A DNA stretch of 64,000 nt from Candidatus Petromonas tenebris (GTDB lineage Bacteria; Bacillota; Clostridia; Peptostreptococcales; Caminicellaceae). A model generated the notes under the pieces. That model was given only the letters and a program-made list of their open reading frames with translations, had not been told where the DNA came from and searched no databases. The stretch covers positions 1 to 64,000 of the forward strand of contig JACCKY010000016.1 of assembly GCA_014236755.1 (NCBI GenBank). Direction: 5' to 3'. Shown here one piece after another: positions 8,851-17,644 of this stretch. The position numbers and the translations under genes are program-made. Position 1 is the stretch's first letter; the number at the start of each line of letters is the position of its first letter.

Positions 8851-10718
8851 ATGAAACCAATTCTCATAATTGCTCCTCATAAAAAAATTGAGCGTTTGTC
8901 TAAAGATATAGCTAAAAGATACGATGACGTAGAGGTTCAGTTGGGCTTGTTGGATGAAGCGGTTAGGATAGCTAAAAAGTCAGAAAAACAAGGAGTAGAA
9001 GTAATTATTTCTAGGGGAGGAACAGCCCGAAAAATCGAAAAATTACTTCCGACCATGCCTGTGATTGAAATCCCAGTCTCACCCTATGATATGTTAGATG
9101 CAATATCAGAAGCTAAAAAAATAGGAAAAAATATAGTTGTTTTAGGTTTCGAAAATATCATACATGATGTGGAGAAAGCAGGTCCTATATTAGATATAGA
9201 TTTACGTACATATAATATAGAAAACCAACAAGACGCGGAAAGATATTTAAGGGAATTAATTGATTCAGGTAAAAAAATAGACGTATTACTAGGAGGAACG
9301 GTAGCTGAGAAATTAGCCTCTAAATATAATATACCTACTATCTTACTAAATACAGGTATTAAGACAATAGAAGATAGTATAAAAGCAGCTAGAAGACTTG
9401 TAGAAGTAAGACAAAAAGAAAAGGAGAAAACTGAGCAATTTAAAGCTATACTTCACTATATTAATGAAGGGGTAATTTCCGTAGAAATCAGGGAATAATT
9501 ACTACCTTCAATTCAGCTGCAGAAAAAATATTAGGAATTTCTGATCGAGATATTGTTGGAAAACCTATTAAGAAATTCATTCCAGATACGAAGCTAATTA
9601 AGGTAATGAAGAAAAACAAAGCAGAGTTAGGACAAATTATTCAGATGGAAAAGATTCAAATTCTTGCCAACAGAGTTCCTATTGTAGTAAAAGATAAAGT
9701 AGTTGGAGCAGTTGCCACCTTTCAAGATATAACTAAAATACAAGAATATGAACAAAGGATACGCTCTAAACTTTTAGATAAAGGATACGTTTCAAAATAT
9801 AATTTTTTCCATATAAAAGGGAAGAGTAAAAAAATATTAGAAGCTAAAGCAAAAGCAATTAAATATGCATCTACAGACAGTACTGTACTAATTACTGGAG
9901 AAAGTGGTACAGGAAAGGAAATGTTTGCACAAAGTATTCATTCCGAGAGTGAAAGAAAGAGAGGGCCTTTCGTAGCTGTAAATTGTGCTGCTATACCTAA
10001 AAATTTATTGGAAAGTGAACTCTTTGGATATGAGGAAGGAGCCTTTACAGGGGCAAGTAAGAAAGGTAAAACAGGACTGTTTGTTCAAGCTCATGGAGGA
10101 ACCATATTTTTAGATGAAATTGGGGAAATATCAACTGAGCTTCAGGCGAGATTGTTAAGGGTTGTTCAGGAAAGAGAAGTAAGACCAATAGGTTCAAACA
10201 GAGTAATTCCTATAGATGTCCGGATAATTTCAGCTACCAATAAAAATCTTTTGGTTGAAGTCCAAAAAGGTAATTTTAGAAGAGATTTATACTATCGTTT
10301 AAATATATTAAAATTACATATTCCCACTTTAGCAGAGAGAAAAGAAGATATAAAACTACTTAGCGAGCACTTTGTAGATCGATTTTCACATAAATATGTC
10401 AAAAATATTAAAATTTCAAATAATGCATTGAAAGAATTAGAAAAATACCATTGGCCCGGAAATATAAGAGAACTGGAAAATGTTATAGAAAGCCTTGTAG
10501 TGTTAGCCCATGATATGATTACAGCGGCAGAAGTCCGAGAGATGATAAAAGAACATGAGGTTGATGAAGGAGGAAATCCGGACACCTTAGAAGAAGTGAA
10601 AAGAAGACATATTTTTAAAATATTATCTGAATGTAAAGGAAATCAAACTATGGCTGCAGATAGGTTAGGAATAAGTCGAACCCATTTATGGAGGATACTT
10701 AAAAAATATCAAAATTAG
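8851..10718 (+). pseudogene. PrpR-type sigma-54 activator, single-base frameshift
   Basis: Sigma-54-dependent regulator. The first frame (8851-9498) holds a PrpR_N sensor domain (RGGTARKI, then the ILLNTG region) and the start of a PAS domain. The second frame carries the rest of the PAS, an AAA+ domain with GESGTGKE, the sigma-54 contact GAFTGA, FLDEIGE and a GNIRELENV box, and a Fis-type HTH ([15 protein letters not shown]). The frames meet near 9485: adding one A to the run in GTAGAAATCAGGG restores V-E-N-Q-G-I-I-T-T, which aligns with the intact paralogue at 19050. So the gene is either frameshifted or affected by a homopolymer sequencing error. Its natural target is the sigma-54 promoter about 115 bp beyond its end. 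The second-frame ATG at 9606 is not a credible start. Confidence 0.85.
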
Positions 10719-10770
10719 AACTGTTACAATATGTAATGCGAATGTTACTGATTGTAACAGTTCTTTTTCT
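10717..10770 (+). terminator. Terminator (possible activator-site overlap)
   Basis: AGAACTGTTACAAT (10717-10730) pairs with ATTGTAACAGTTCT (10751-10764), followed by a T-rich run. The arms and loop contain repeated TGTTAC/GTAACA words about 70-110 bp upstream of the sigma-54 promoter, so the same DNA could serve as the enhancer site for the regulator. Confidence 0.75.
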
Positions 10771-10831
10771 TTTTTTATTCTGATTTGCCTCTTAAGAAAG
10801 TAGATGTGAGGTAAAATGGGAAAATCAGATA

Positions 10832-10848
10832 TTGGCATAATTATTGCA
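10832..10848 (+). promoter_or_regulatory. Sigma-54 (-24/-12) promoter of the larA-like/leuCD/tct operon
   Basis: TTGGCATAATTATTGCA has GG (10834-10835) and GC (10846-10847) exactly 10 nt apart, the sigma-54 rule. It follows a sigma-54 activator gene directly and precedes the operon at 11137. The leader of roughly 280 nt contains a GTCGAGTCGAC palindrome near 10880 and the one at 10944. Confidence 0.85.
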
Positions 10849-10943
10849 AATTAAATTTAATAAAATGAGAATCAGGAGTCGAGTCGACTACTCCATAGAA
10901 GAAGAAAGAACAAATGCATGGAGGGGAGGAATGCTAATACTTA

Positions 10944-10957
10944 GACAAACGTTTGTC
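10944..10957. promoter_or_regulatory. Perfect 14-bp palindrome in the operon leader
   Basis: GACAAACGTTTGTC is a perfect dyad about 95 bp downstream of the expected sigma-54 start site. A position inside the transcribed leader suggests a roadblock repressor site. No regulator can be assigned. Confidence 0.4.
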
Positions 10958-11136
10958 GTAGGATAAGGGAAGTAATCATTGAAAACATGTTAAAACTTTA
11001 ATTATTCAAAATAAAGGAATATAAGAAAATAATAGATAATAAGAATAAATATAACAATTGTTTTATGATTACAGAATTATTATATAAAATCAAAGTTTGT
11101 AGATATTAGTTGAAATATATAGAAGGAGGCAAAAAA

Positions 11137-12408
11137 ATGTCAGAATATACTGAAATAAAACTGAAATATGGAACTGATTATCGTAAAGTTTCTATTCCTA
11201 CTAAAAATATATTGGATATTATAACTCCAGAGGATTTGCCGGCGGCTTCTGATCAATTAGAAGAAGTCAGGAGGTCTTTGAGGGAACCTATTGCTTCTGA
11301 GCCTTTATCGGTATTAGCAAAGGGAAAGGAGAATGTAGTTATATTATGTAGCGATATTACTAGACCATCACCAAGTTATTTATTAGTTCCCCCTATTTTA
11401 GAAGAGTTAAATGCTGCAGGTGTGGATGATGATAAAATCACTATTGTTTTTGGTTTAGGTTACCATCGTCCCCATAATGCGGAAGAAATGAAAAAATTAG
11501 TAGGAGAAGAAGTATATAATCGAGTGAAATGTATTGACCACGATAGAAACAATTGTGTCTATATGGGTGATACCTCCAGAGGTACCCCTGTATGGTTATT
11601 TGAACCAGTAGCGAAAGCTGATTTCATTATTGGAACCGGTAATCTGGAATTCCACTATAAAGCTGGTTATAGCGGTGGTTACAAGGCATTAATGCCTGGA
11701 GTATGTAGTAAAGAATCAGTACAAGCAAACCATGTGATGATGATACAACCTGGAACTATGCCCGGTAAGGCTGATGGAAATCCAATGAGAGAAGATATTG
11801 AAGAGGCAGGCAAGATCGGCGGAATGAAATTTTTAGTAAATGCAGTTTTAGATTCCAATAAGGATATTGTAAAGTGCGTTGCTGGAGACCCCATAAAAGC
11901 ACATCGAGAAGGAGCTAAATATATAGATATGATGTATAAGAGACCTATACCTCAAAAAGCTGATATTGTACTTTGCTGTCCCGGTGGACATCCAAAAGAT
12001 ATAAATTTATATCAAGCTCAGAAGGGATTTGAACATGCTAGCTACGCTGTAAAGGATGGTGGCATAATAATCCTATTTGCCAAATGTGATGAAATGTTAG
12101 GAGAGGCTACCTTTGAAGACTGGATGATAAGGGCAAAATCACCTGATGATCCTGTAAAGTGGATACAAGAAGAATTTGTTCTAGGAGCCCATAAGGCTGT
12201 AGTTTACTGTATGGTATTACAAAAGAAAAAGGCATATTTAGTTTCTGAAATGCCAGATAATTTGGCAAAAAAATGTTTCTTTGATCCAGCCAAATCTGTA
12301 GAAGAGGCTTTAGAAAAAGCCTTAGATGAAATGGGTTCAGATGCTAAAATACTTGTAATGCCATATGCTAACTCTACATTACCATATGTGGTAGAAGAGG
12401 AGGAATAA
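11137..12408 (+). CDS. LarA-like nickel-pincer racemase (lactate/malate racemase family)
   Basis: A 423-residue member of the LarA (DUF2088) family, which interconverts 2-hydroxyacid enantiomers with a nickel-pincer nucleotide. Visible family features: SDITRPSP near 72, GYHRP near 108 (catalytic His), the IDHD histidine, and HYKAGYSGGYKA near 175, which includes the expected cofactor-linked lysine. LarB/C/E cofactor genes are not in the window. Family members include lactate and malate racemases. Next to a LeuCD-like hydro-lyase, an acid transporter and malic enzyme, a malate-type substrate is more likely than lactate (inference). The ATG at 11137 has AGAAGGAGG 7 nt upstream; an earlier TTG at 11110 has no ribosome site. 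Confidence 0.8.
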   Translation: MSEYTEIKLKYGTDYRKVSIPTKNILDIITPEDLPAASDQLEEVRRSLREPIASEPLSVLAKGKENVVILCSDITRPSPSYLLVPPILEELNAAGVDDDKITIVFGLGYHRPHNAEEMKKLVGEEVYNRVKCIDHDRNNCVYMGDTSRGTPVWLFEPVAKADFIIGTGNLEFHYKAGYSGGYKALMPGVCSKESVQANHVMMIQPGTMPGKADGNPMREDIEEAGKIGGMKFLVNAVLDSNKDIVKCVAGDPIKAHREGAKYIDMMYKRPIPQKADIVLCCPGGHPKDINLYQAQKGFEHASYAVKDGGIIILFAKCDEMLGEATFEDWMIRAKSPDDPVKWIQEEFVLGAHKAVVYCMVLQKKKAYLVSEMPDNLAKKCFFDPAKSVEEALEKALDEMGSDAKILVMPYANSTLPYVVEEEE

Positions 12409-12410
12409 AG

Positions 12411-13700
12411 ATGCATGCTATTGAGAAAATTCTTGCCAGAGCTGCAGGAAAAGATCAAGTATCTACTGGAGAAATAGTGAAAGCTAAGGTTGATTTTGCT
12501 GAAGTGAATGATTTATACTTACAAACTATTTACTCTTTCTACGAGATGGGTGGTAAGAAAGTATGGGATAAGAATAAACTTTGTTTTGTATTTGATCACT
12601 ATGCTCCTGCACCAACAATAAAGTCTGCTAAAATTCATAAAGAAATGAGAGAATTTGTTCAGGACCAAGAGTTAACCCATCATTTTGATATTAATACCGG
12701 AGTGTGTCATCAAGTTATGCCAGAGGCTGGCGTGGTTTGGCCTGGAATGGTTTTAGTTGCCACAGATTCCCATACTACTACCCATGGAGCTTTTGGAGCC
12801 TTTGGTACTGGAGTAGGCGCTACAGATATGGCCACAATCATGATTTCAGGAGAGATCTGGTTTAGAGTTCCGGAAATTATTAAAATTGAAATAAATGGTG
12901 AGCTTCAGCCAGGTGTAATGGCCAAAGATGTTATTTTACATGTTCTAGGCAAGTTAGGTGCCGATGTAGCTGTGTACAAGGCCATAGAATTTACAGGAAG
13001 TTATATAGAAAATCTGGATGTGGCTGAAAGAATGGTTATATGTAATATGGCCGTTGAGATGGGTGCAAAGACCGCTTATATGCAGCCTAATGAAAAGGTA
13101 ATTAATTATGTTAAAGCTAGAACTAATAGAGAATTTGACATATTGGAAACAGATTCTGATTTTAAATATGCTGAAAACTATATATTTGATGTAAATGCTT
13201 TAACCCCTCAGGTATCAGTTCCACATAGTGTAGATAAGGTAATATCTATTGAAGAAATACCAGCAGAAGTAGAAGTTAATCAAGCTTTTATTGGCACTTG
13301 TACTGGAGGACGTGTAGCGGATATAGCTGCAGCGGTAGAGGTGCTTAGGGGTAAAAAGATAAATCCCAATACCCGTTTAGTTGTTATTCCTGCTTCCAAT
13401 GAGGTTTTATTGGAAGCTAATAAACTTGGCTACATAGAAGATTTAATTAAAGCAGGTGCTACTATTTCTACCCCAGGGTGTGGACCTTGTCTAGGAGCAC
13501 ATGAAGGAGTACTGGCTCCAGGGGAGGTATGTGTAACAGCTTCAAATCGTAACTTCCCTGGAAGAATGGGTAGCACGAAAGCAGCTGTTTATATAGCTTC
13601 TCCAATGACAGTAGCAGCTGCTGCTTTAACTGGCAGAATTATTGATCCAAGAACCTTTATTGATGAGGGGGGAGATAAGTATGCAACAAATCTCGGGTAA
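12411..13700 (+). CDS. LeuC-like hydro-lyase large subunit (aconitase family)
   Basis: A 429-residue large subunit of the 3-isopropylmalate dehydratase/homoaconitase family, with the catalytic [4Fe-4S] cluster. Cluster ligands are visible in GTCTGGRVADI and PGCGPCLGAH, and substrate-site motifs in TDSHTTTHGAFGAF and NRNFPGRMGS. No leuA or leuB accompanies it, so leucine synthesis is unlikely. Maleate hydratases (to D-malate) and 2,3-dimethylmalate or citramalate dehydratases belong to this branch. It starts 2 nt after the LarA-like stop and overlaps the small subunit by 20 nt. Confidence 0.88.
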   Translation: MHAIEKILARAAGKDQVSTGEIVKAKVDFAEVNDLYLQTIYSFYEMGGKKVWDKNKLCFVFDHYAPAPTIKSAKIHKEMREFVQDQELTHHFDINTGVCHQVMPEAGVVWPGMVLVATDSHTTTHGAFGAFGTGVGATDMATIMISGEIWFRVPEIIKIEINGELQPGVMAKDVILHVLGKLGADVAVYKAIEFTGSYIENLDVAERMVICNMAVEMGAKTAYMQPNEKVINYVKARTNREFDILETDSDFKYAENYIFDVNALTPQVSVPHSVDKVISIEEIPAEVEVNQAFIGTCTGGRVADIAAAVEVLRGKKINPNTRLVVIPASNEVLLEANKLGYIEDLIKAGATISTPGCGPCLGAHEGVLAPGEVCVTASNRNFPGRMGSTKAAVYIASPMTVAAAALTGRIIDPRTFIDEGGDKYATNLG

Positions 13701-14193
13701 AGCCTTTATATTCGGTAATAACATAGATACAGATCAAATATATCCTGGACGTTATTTAGAGTTAGTTGAGCCTGAGGAAATTGCGGCACATTGTTTAGAA
13801 GGAGCTAATCCTGACTTTGCAAAGGAAGTTAGTAAAGGAGATATAGTTGTTGCGGGTAAAAATTTTGGATGTGGATCTAGTAGAGAACATGCTGCTATTG
13901 CATTAGTTCATGCGGGAGTAGGAGCAGTAGTAGCTGAATCATTTGCTCGAATTTTTTATAGAAATGCCATTAATTTGGGGCTAGCTGTATTAGTATGTCC
14001 TGAAATAACTAGCAAAGTGAATGAAGGAGACTTTCTAGAAGTAAATTTAGAGGAGGGTATGGTTTATAATAAAACATCCGGTGAATCAATTCAAGGAGAA
14101 AAGCTTTCTGAATATATCATGGATATACTAAGTAGTGGTGGAATAAAGCCATTATTTAGGAAAATGACTGCTCAAATGGAAGATGCAAAATAA
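13681..14193 (+). CDS. LeuD-like hydro-lyase small subunit
   Basis: Swivelling small subunit of the hydro-lyase, with GNNIDTDQIYPGRY at the N-terminus and NFGCGSSREHA at the active-site loop; the loop arginine binds the substrate carboxylate. The ATG at 13681 follows GAGGGGGGAGA and lies inside the last codons of the large subunit, giving translational coupling; the longer frame from 13642 is unlikely. The YPGRY segment differs from the YLT-type loop of genuine isopropylmalate isomerases, consistent with a smaller substrate (inference). Confidence 0.88.
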   Translation: MQQISGKAFIFGNNIDTDQIYPGRYLELVEPEEIAAHCLEGANPDFAKEVSKGDIVVAGKNFGCGSSREHAAIALVHAGVGAVVAESFARIFYRNAINLGLAVLVCPEITSKVNEGDFLEVNLEEGMVYNKTSGESIQGEKLSEYIMDILSSGGIKPLFRKMTAQMEDAK

Positions 14194-14301
14194 TTGTAAC
14201 ATATAAAACAAGGTCTATTTTAAGGAAAGGAGGTGTAAACAAAGTTTTTGAAAGTATAATTTTAACATAGTGCAGAAATTAAAAAAAGGGGGAAGTTAGG
14301 G

Positions 14302-15366
14302 ATGAATGTATTTAGAAAATCAAGTAAACTTTGGATAAGTGTCTTTGTTATAGGATTACTAGTTTTTAGCTTGGTAGCTTGTTCAACACAGACTACAGAG
14401 GAACCTGCAAAAGAAGAAGCAAAGAAAGAAGCTTCAAAAGATGATAGTCCAAAGGAAGAAACTAAAAAGGATACTGAGAAGTTTCCTTCAAAGCCAGTAA
14501 ACTATATCGTCTGCTTTAATCCCGGTGGAGAGTCAGACATAACTGCTAGAGCTCAGCAAAAACCACTAGAAGAAGTTTTAGGCGTTGATGTGGTAGTTCA
14601 ATACAAAATAGGCGGTGGTGGAGCTGTAGGCTGGCAGGAATTAGTAAATAATACTGACCCTGATGGATACACTGTTGCAGGTTTCAATCTACCCCATATT
14701 ATTCTACAGCCTATGGTAAGAGAAGATGCAGGCTATAAAACTGAAGAGCTTAAACCTATATATCTTTTTCAATCTACTCCTAATATATTAGTAGTAAAAA
14801 AGGATAGTGACATCAAGACTCTAGAAGACTTCGTAAATTATGCCAAAGAAAATCCAGGTGCCGTTACTATTGCCGGAAGTGGTAGCTACAGCGCAAACCA
14901 TCTTGGGACCTTAGAATTTAACAAAGAAGCAGGTATACAAACTACATATATCCCAGCAAGTGGTTCTGGAGAAGCTGTTCCGCAACTACTAGGTGGACAC
15001 GTAACAGCTTTAATGACCTATACTACAATGGGTATTAAGCACAGTGATGATATGAGAATATTAGCTGTTGCTTCTGAGGAAAGAGTTCCTGCATTGCCAG
15101 ATGTTCCAACATTTAAAGAGTTAGGTTATGATTATGTTGAAGGTGCATTCCGTGGTATAGCTGGCCCACCAGAAATGCCTGATGATAAAGTTAAAGTCTG
15201 GGCCGATGCAGCTGCAAAGGTTAATGAAATGCCTGAATTCAAGAAAAAATTAGAAGACTTAGGATTTGAAATACTCAATATAGGACCAGAAGAAGCAAAG
15301 AAGTTAATAGCTGAGAAGGCTGAGTACTATGAAAAAATTCTCAAAGAACTAGATTTAATTAAATAA
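14302..15366 (+). CDS. tctC: TctC-type tricarboxylate-binding lipoprotein
   Basis: Solute-binding protein of a tripartite tricarboxylate transporter. The N-terminus is a lipoprotein signal with hydrophobic core and lipobox LVAC (Cys at about 27), followed by a charged Glu/Lys-rich linker, then a Bug/TctC domain starting FPSKPVNYIVCFNPGG. As a lipoprotein it should sit on the outer face of the membrane. RBS GGGGGAAG lies just upstream of 14302. A hairpin after the gene separates it from the membrane subunits, the usual way to make more binding protein than permease. Family substrates are citrate-like di- and tricarboxylates. Confidence 0.88.
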   Translation: MNVFRKSSKLWISVFVIGLLVFSLVACSTQTTEEPAKEEAKKEASKDDSPKEETKKDTEKFPSKPVNYIVCFNPGGESDITARAQQKPLEEVLGVDVVVQYKIGGGGAVGWQELVNNTDPDGYTVAGFNLPHIILQPMVREDAGYKTEELKPIYLFQSTPNILVVKKDSDIKTLEDFVNYAKENPGAVTIAGSGSYSANHLGTLEFNKEAGIQTTYIPASGSGEAVPQLLGGHVTALMTYTTMGIKHSDDMRILAVASEERVPALPDVPTFKELGYDYVEGAFRGIAGPPEMPDDKVKVWADAAAKVNEMPEFKKKLEDLGFEILNIGPEEAKKLIAEKAEYYEKILKELDLIK

Positions 15367-15374
15367 AACTAAAT

Positions 15375-15402
15375 TTGGCGCCCGCTTTAAGTGGGTGCCA
15401 AG
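15375..15402 (+). promoter_or_regulatory. Intercistronic hairpin between tctC and tctA
   Basis: TTGGCGCCCGC faces GTGGGTGCCAA across a short A/T loop, with no T-run. It probably stabilises the upstream tctC message or partly attenuates. Confidence 0.65.
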
Positions 15403-15461
15403 CTAATTATCGATTTTCGATCACAGTATTTGATAAAAGTATATCTCTAGGGGGTGTAATA

Positions 15462-16979
15462 GTGGACATTATTTTTCAAGCACTAATGTCAGTTTTATCT
15501 ATTAAAAATTTACTTTTGATGACCGTAGGAATATCAGCTGGTATTATAGCAGGTGCGCTTCCCGGCTTTTCTGCTACAATGGCTGTGGCTTTAATTGTTC
15601 CCTTTACATTTACTATGGATCCTATAACGGGTCTTGCAACCTTAGGAGCCATATATAGCGGAGCCATTTTTGGAGGGTGTTTCTCTGCTATTTTAGTTAA
15701 TACACCTGGAACACCTTCGTCAATAGGAACAACCTTTGATGGATTTCCTATGACCAAGCAGGGCCGTGGTGAAGAAGCTATATATACGGCTACCTTTGCG
15801 TCTGCTGGCGGAGGAGTAATTGGGGTTTTAGCTTTAATTTTTCTATCAATACCCTTAGCCAAGGTTGCACTTAAGTTTGGTCCCCCCGAATATTTCTGGG
15901 TTAGTATTTTTGGACTCACAATTATAGCAAGTTTAGCATCTAAATCTTTACTGAAGGGTTTAGCAGGAGGTTTTTTTGGACTTTTAATAAGCATGATAGG
16001 AATTGCACCCATAGGTGGAGACGTTAGATTCACCATGGGAATAAGTTCTTTTCAGGGAGGAGTAGAAGTTTTATCAGTTTTAATTGGATTCTTTTGTATA
16101 CCTGAAATGTTAAAAATGGCAGGAGATATAAATAAACAAAAACTTGAAGATGTAAATGTAGACAAGCAAACAGGCGTATTGATGAAAGCTTTTTTGAATA
16201 CCTTCCAAAAGCCTATTAATTTCATTAAGTCCTCTGTAATTGGTTCCTTTGTTGGTGTTTTACCGGGTGCAGGAGGAAATATTGCTAACTTAGTGGCCTA
16301 TAATGAAGCCCAAAGATCCTCAAAGGAGCCTGAAACCTTTGGTACTGGAAATCCAGCCGGTCTAGTTGCAACAGAGTCATCTAATAACGCCACTGTAGGA
16401 GGATCCATGGTTCCACTACTTACCTTAGGTATTCCAGGATCGCCACCCGCGGCAATTTTATATGGAGCTCTCATGCTACAGGGACTTAAACCTGGTCCAG
16501 AACTATTTACTGCCAATGTCAAAATAACATATTCCTTTATGATATCTCTATTGATAGCTCAAATTCTTATGTTGTTTATTGGATTGTTTACAGGAAAATC
16601 TATGTATAAAATTGTTACCAAGATTCCAGATAGAATACTTGTACCTTCTGTAATATTCCTTACAGTACTAGGCTCTTATGCCATTAGGAACAATGTAATG
16701 GATGTTGTTGTTATGATGATTAGTGGTTTTATAGGATATATTTTAAAAGAATTAGGATTCCATCCAGGACCCATAGTGCTTGGCTTAATTTTAGGACCTA
16801 TTGCAGAGAAAGGATTTGTACAGGGATATCTAATGGGTAAAGCTTCAGGTCAATCATTACTAATTTTCTTTACTAGACCAATTTCTATTATACTAATCAT
16901 AATTACTATATTTTCTGCTAGTTGGCCTTTTATTAGGGCATGGAGCAAGAAGAAAGAGAAGGGAGCTGTGATTAACTAA
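15462..16979 (+). CDS. tctA: TctA large membrane subunit
   Basis: A 505-residue permease with many hydrophobic segments and the TctA signatures GALPGFSATMAVAL near 30, NTPGTPSS near 80 and LGIPGSPPAA near 325. It forms the channel of the tripartite tricarboxylate transporter with TctB and receives substrate from TctC. The GTG at 15462 follows AGGGGGTG; the longer frame from 15375 runs through the hairpin. Its stop overlaps the TctB start (TAATG). Confidence 0.9.
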   Translation: MDIIFQALMSVLSIKNLLLMTVGISAGIIAGALPGFSATMAVALIVPFTFTMDPITGLATLGAIYSGAIFGGCFSAILVNTPGTPSSIGTTFDGFPMTKQGRGEEAIYTATFASAGGGVIGVLALIFLSIPLAKVALKFGPPEYFWVSIFGLTIIASLASKSLLKGLAGGFFGLLISMIGIAPIGGDVRFTMGISSFQGGVEVLSVLIGFFCIPEMLKMAGDINKQKLEDVNVDKQTGVLMKAFLNTFQKPINFIKSSVIGSFVGVLPGAGGNIANLVAYNEAQRSSKEPETFGTGNPAGLVATESSNNATVGGSMVPLLTLGIPGSPPAAILYGALMLQGLKPGPELFTANVKITYSFMISLLIAQILMLFIGLFTGKSMYKIVTKIPDRILVPSVIFLTVLGSYAIRNNVMDVVVMMISGFIGYILKELGFHPGPIVLGLILGPIAEKGFVQGYLMGKASGQSLLIFFTRPISIILIIITIFSASWPFIRAWSKKKEKGAVIN

Positions 16980-17422
16980 TGAAAGCTAAAAATACAGATT
17001 TAATCGGCGGATTATTTATGGTAATTACAGCATTATTCTTCTGGACGAAGATGGATAAGTTCACTCCCTATGCTAAGATCTTTCCTAAGGCTATTATCAT
17101 TTTAGTATTTCTGTCTGGTATAGGTCTGCTGATAAAATCGAGAACTAATGGGGCTAATTCTGAATTGTTTGTATTAGACGATAAGGCAAAGATGATACTT
17201 GTTGCGGCCATATCTCTTGCTTGGGTGTTGTTATTTAAGAAAATAGGCTTTGTAGTTACAAGTTTTTTAGCCCTTGGAATATTAATATGGGTATTAGGAG
17301 AAAAGAAGAGTTTGAAAAATTTCATTATGTCATTTTTAATAGCTGGAGGAGAAATAGGATTATTGTACTATGTTTTTTCTAAGGTATTATATGTTCCTTT
17401 CCCTAAGGGATTTTTTTTCTAA
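16979..17422 (+). CDS. tctB: TctB small membrane subunit
   Basis: A 147-residue protein with four predicted membrane helices, located by the ATGA-type overlap with tctA. It completes the tripartite transporter. TctB is poorly conserved, so the call rests largely on position, size and hydrophobicity. Family repeat 2 starts 12 nt after the stop. Confidence 0.82.
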   Translation: MKAKNTDLIGGLFMVITALFFWTKMDKFTPYAKIFPKAIIILVFLSGIGLLIKSRTNGANSELFVLDDKAKMILVAAISLAWVLLFKKIGFVVTSFLALGILIWVLGEKKSLKNFIMSFLIAGGEIGLLYYVFSKVLYVPFPKGFFF

Positions 17423-17433
17423 ATAAGGAATAC

Positions 17434-17617
17434 TATAGATAACAAAGTTCAAGGTTAAATTTATTAGGATTTTGAGAATCCTTCTGGTTCATGTGAAGAT
17501 TTGCCCTCTTTAAATAAAAGAAGACAGAAGTAGCAACAAATGCTTCAAAATCACCTAGAAGGAAACCTCAAAATCCCTAGAGTAATATAAATTGAATCTT
17601 AGAGTTGTCTATCTATA
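17434..17617. repeat. Fold-back repeat family 2, full copy
   Basis: A 184-bp palindromic element with ends TATAGATAACAA and TTGTCTATCTATA; internally GGATTTTGAGAATCCTTCTGG faces the complementary AGGAAACCTCAAAATCCC. It lies between tctB and the malic enzyme gene and could act as a terminator or RNA-stability element. Copies are at 425 and 53985. Confidence 0.85.
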
Positions 17618-17644
17618 ACAAATCTTAAAATTTGGAGGCGAACT

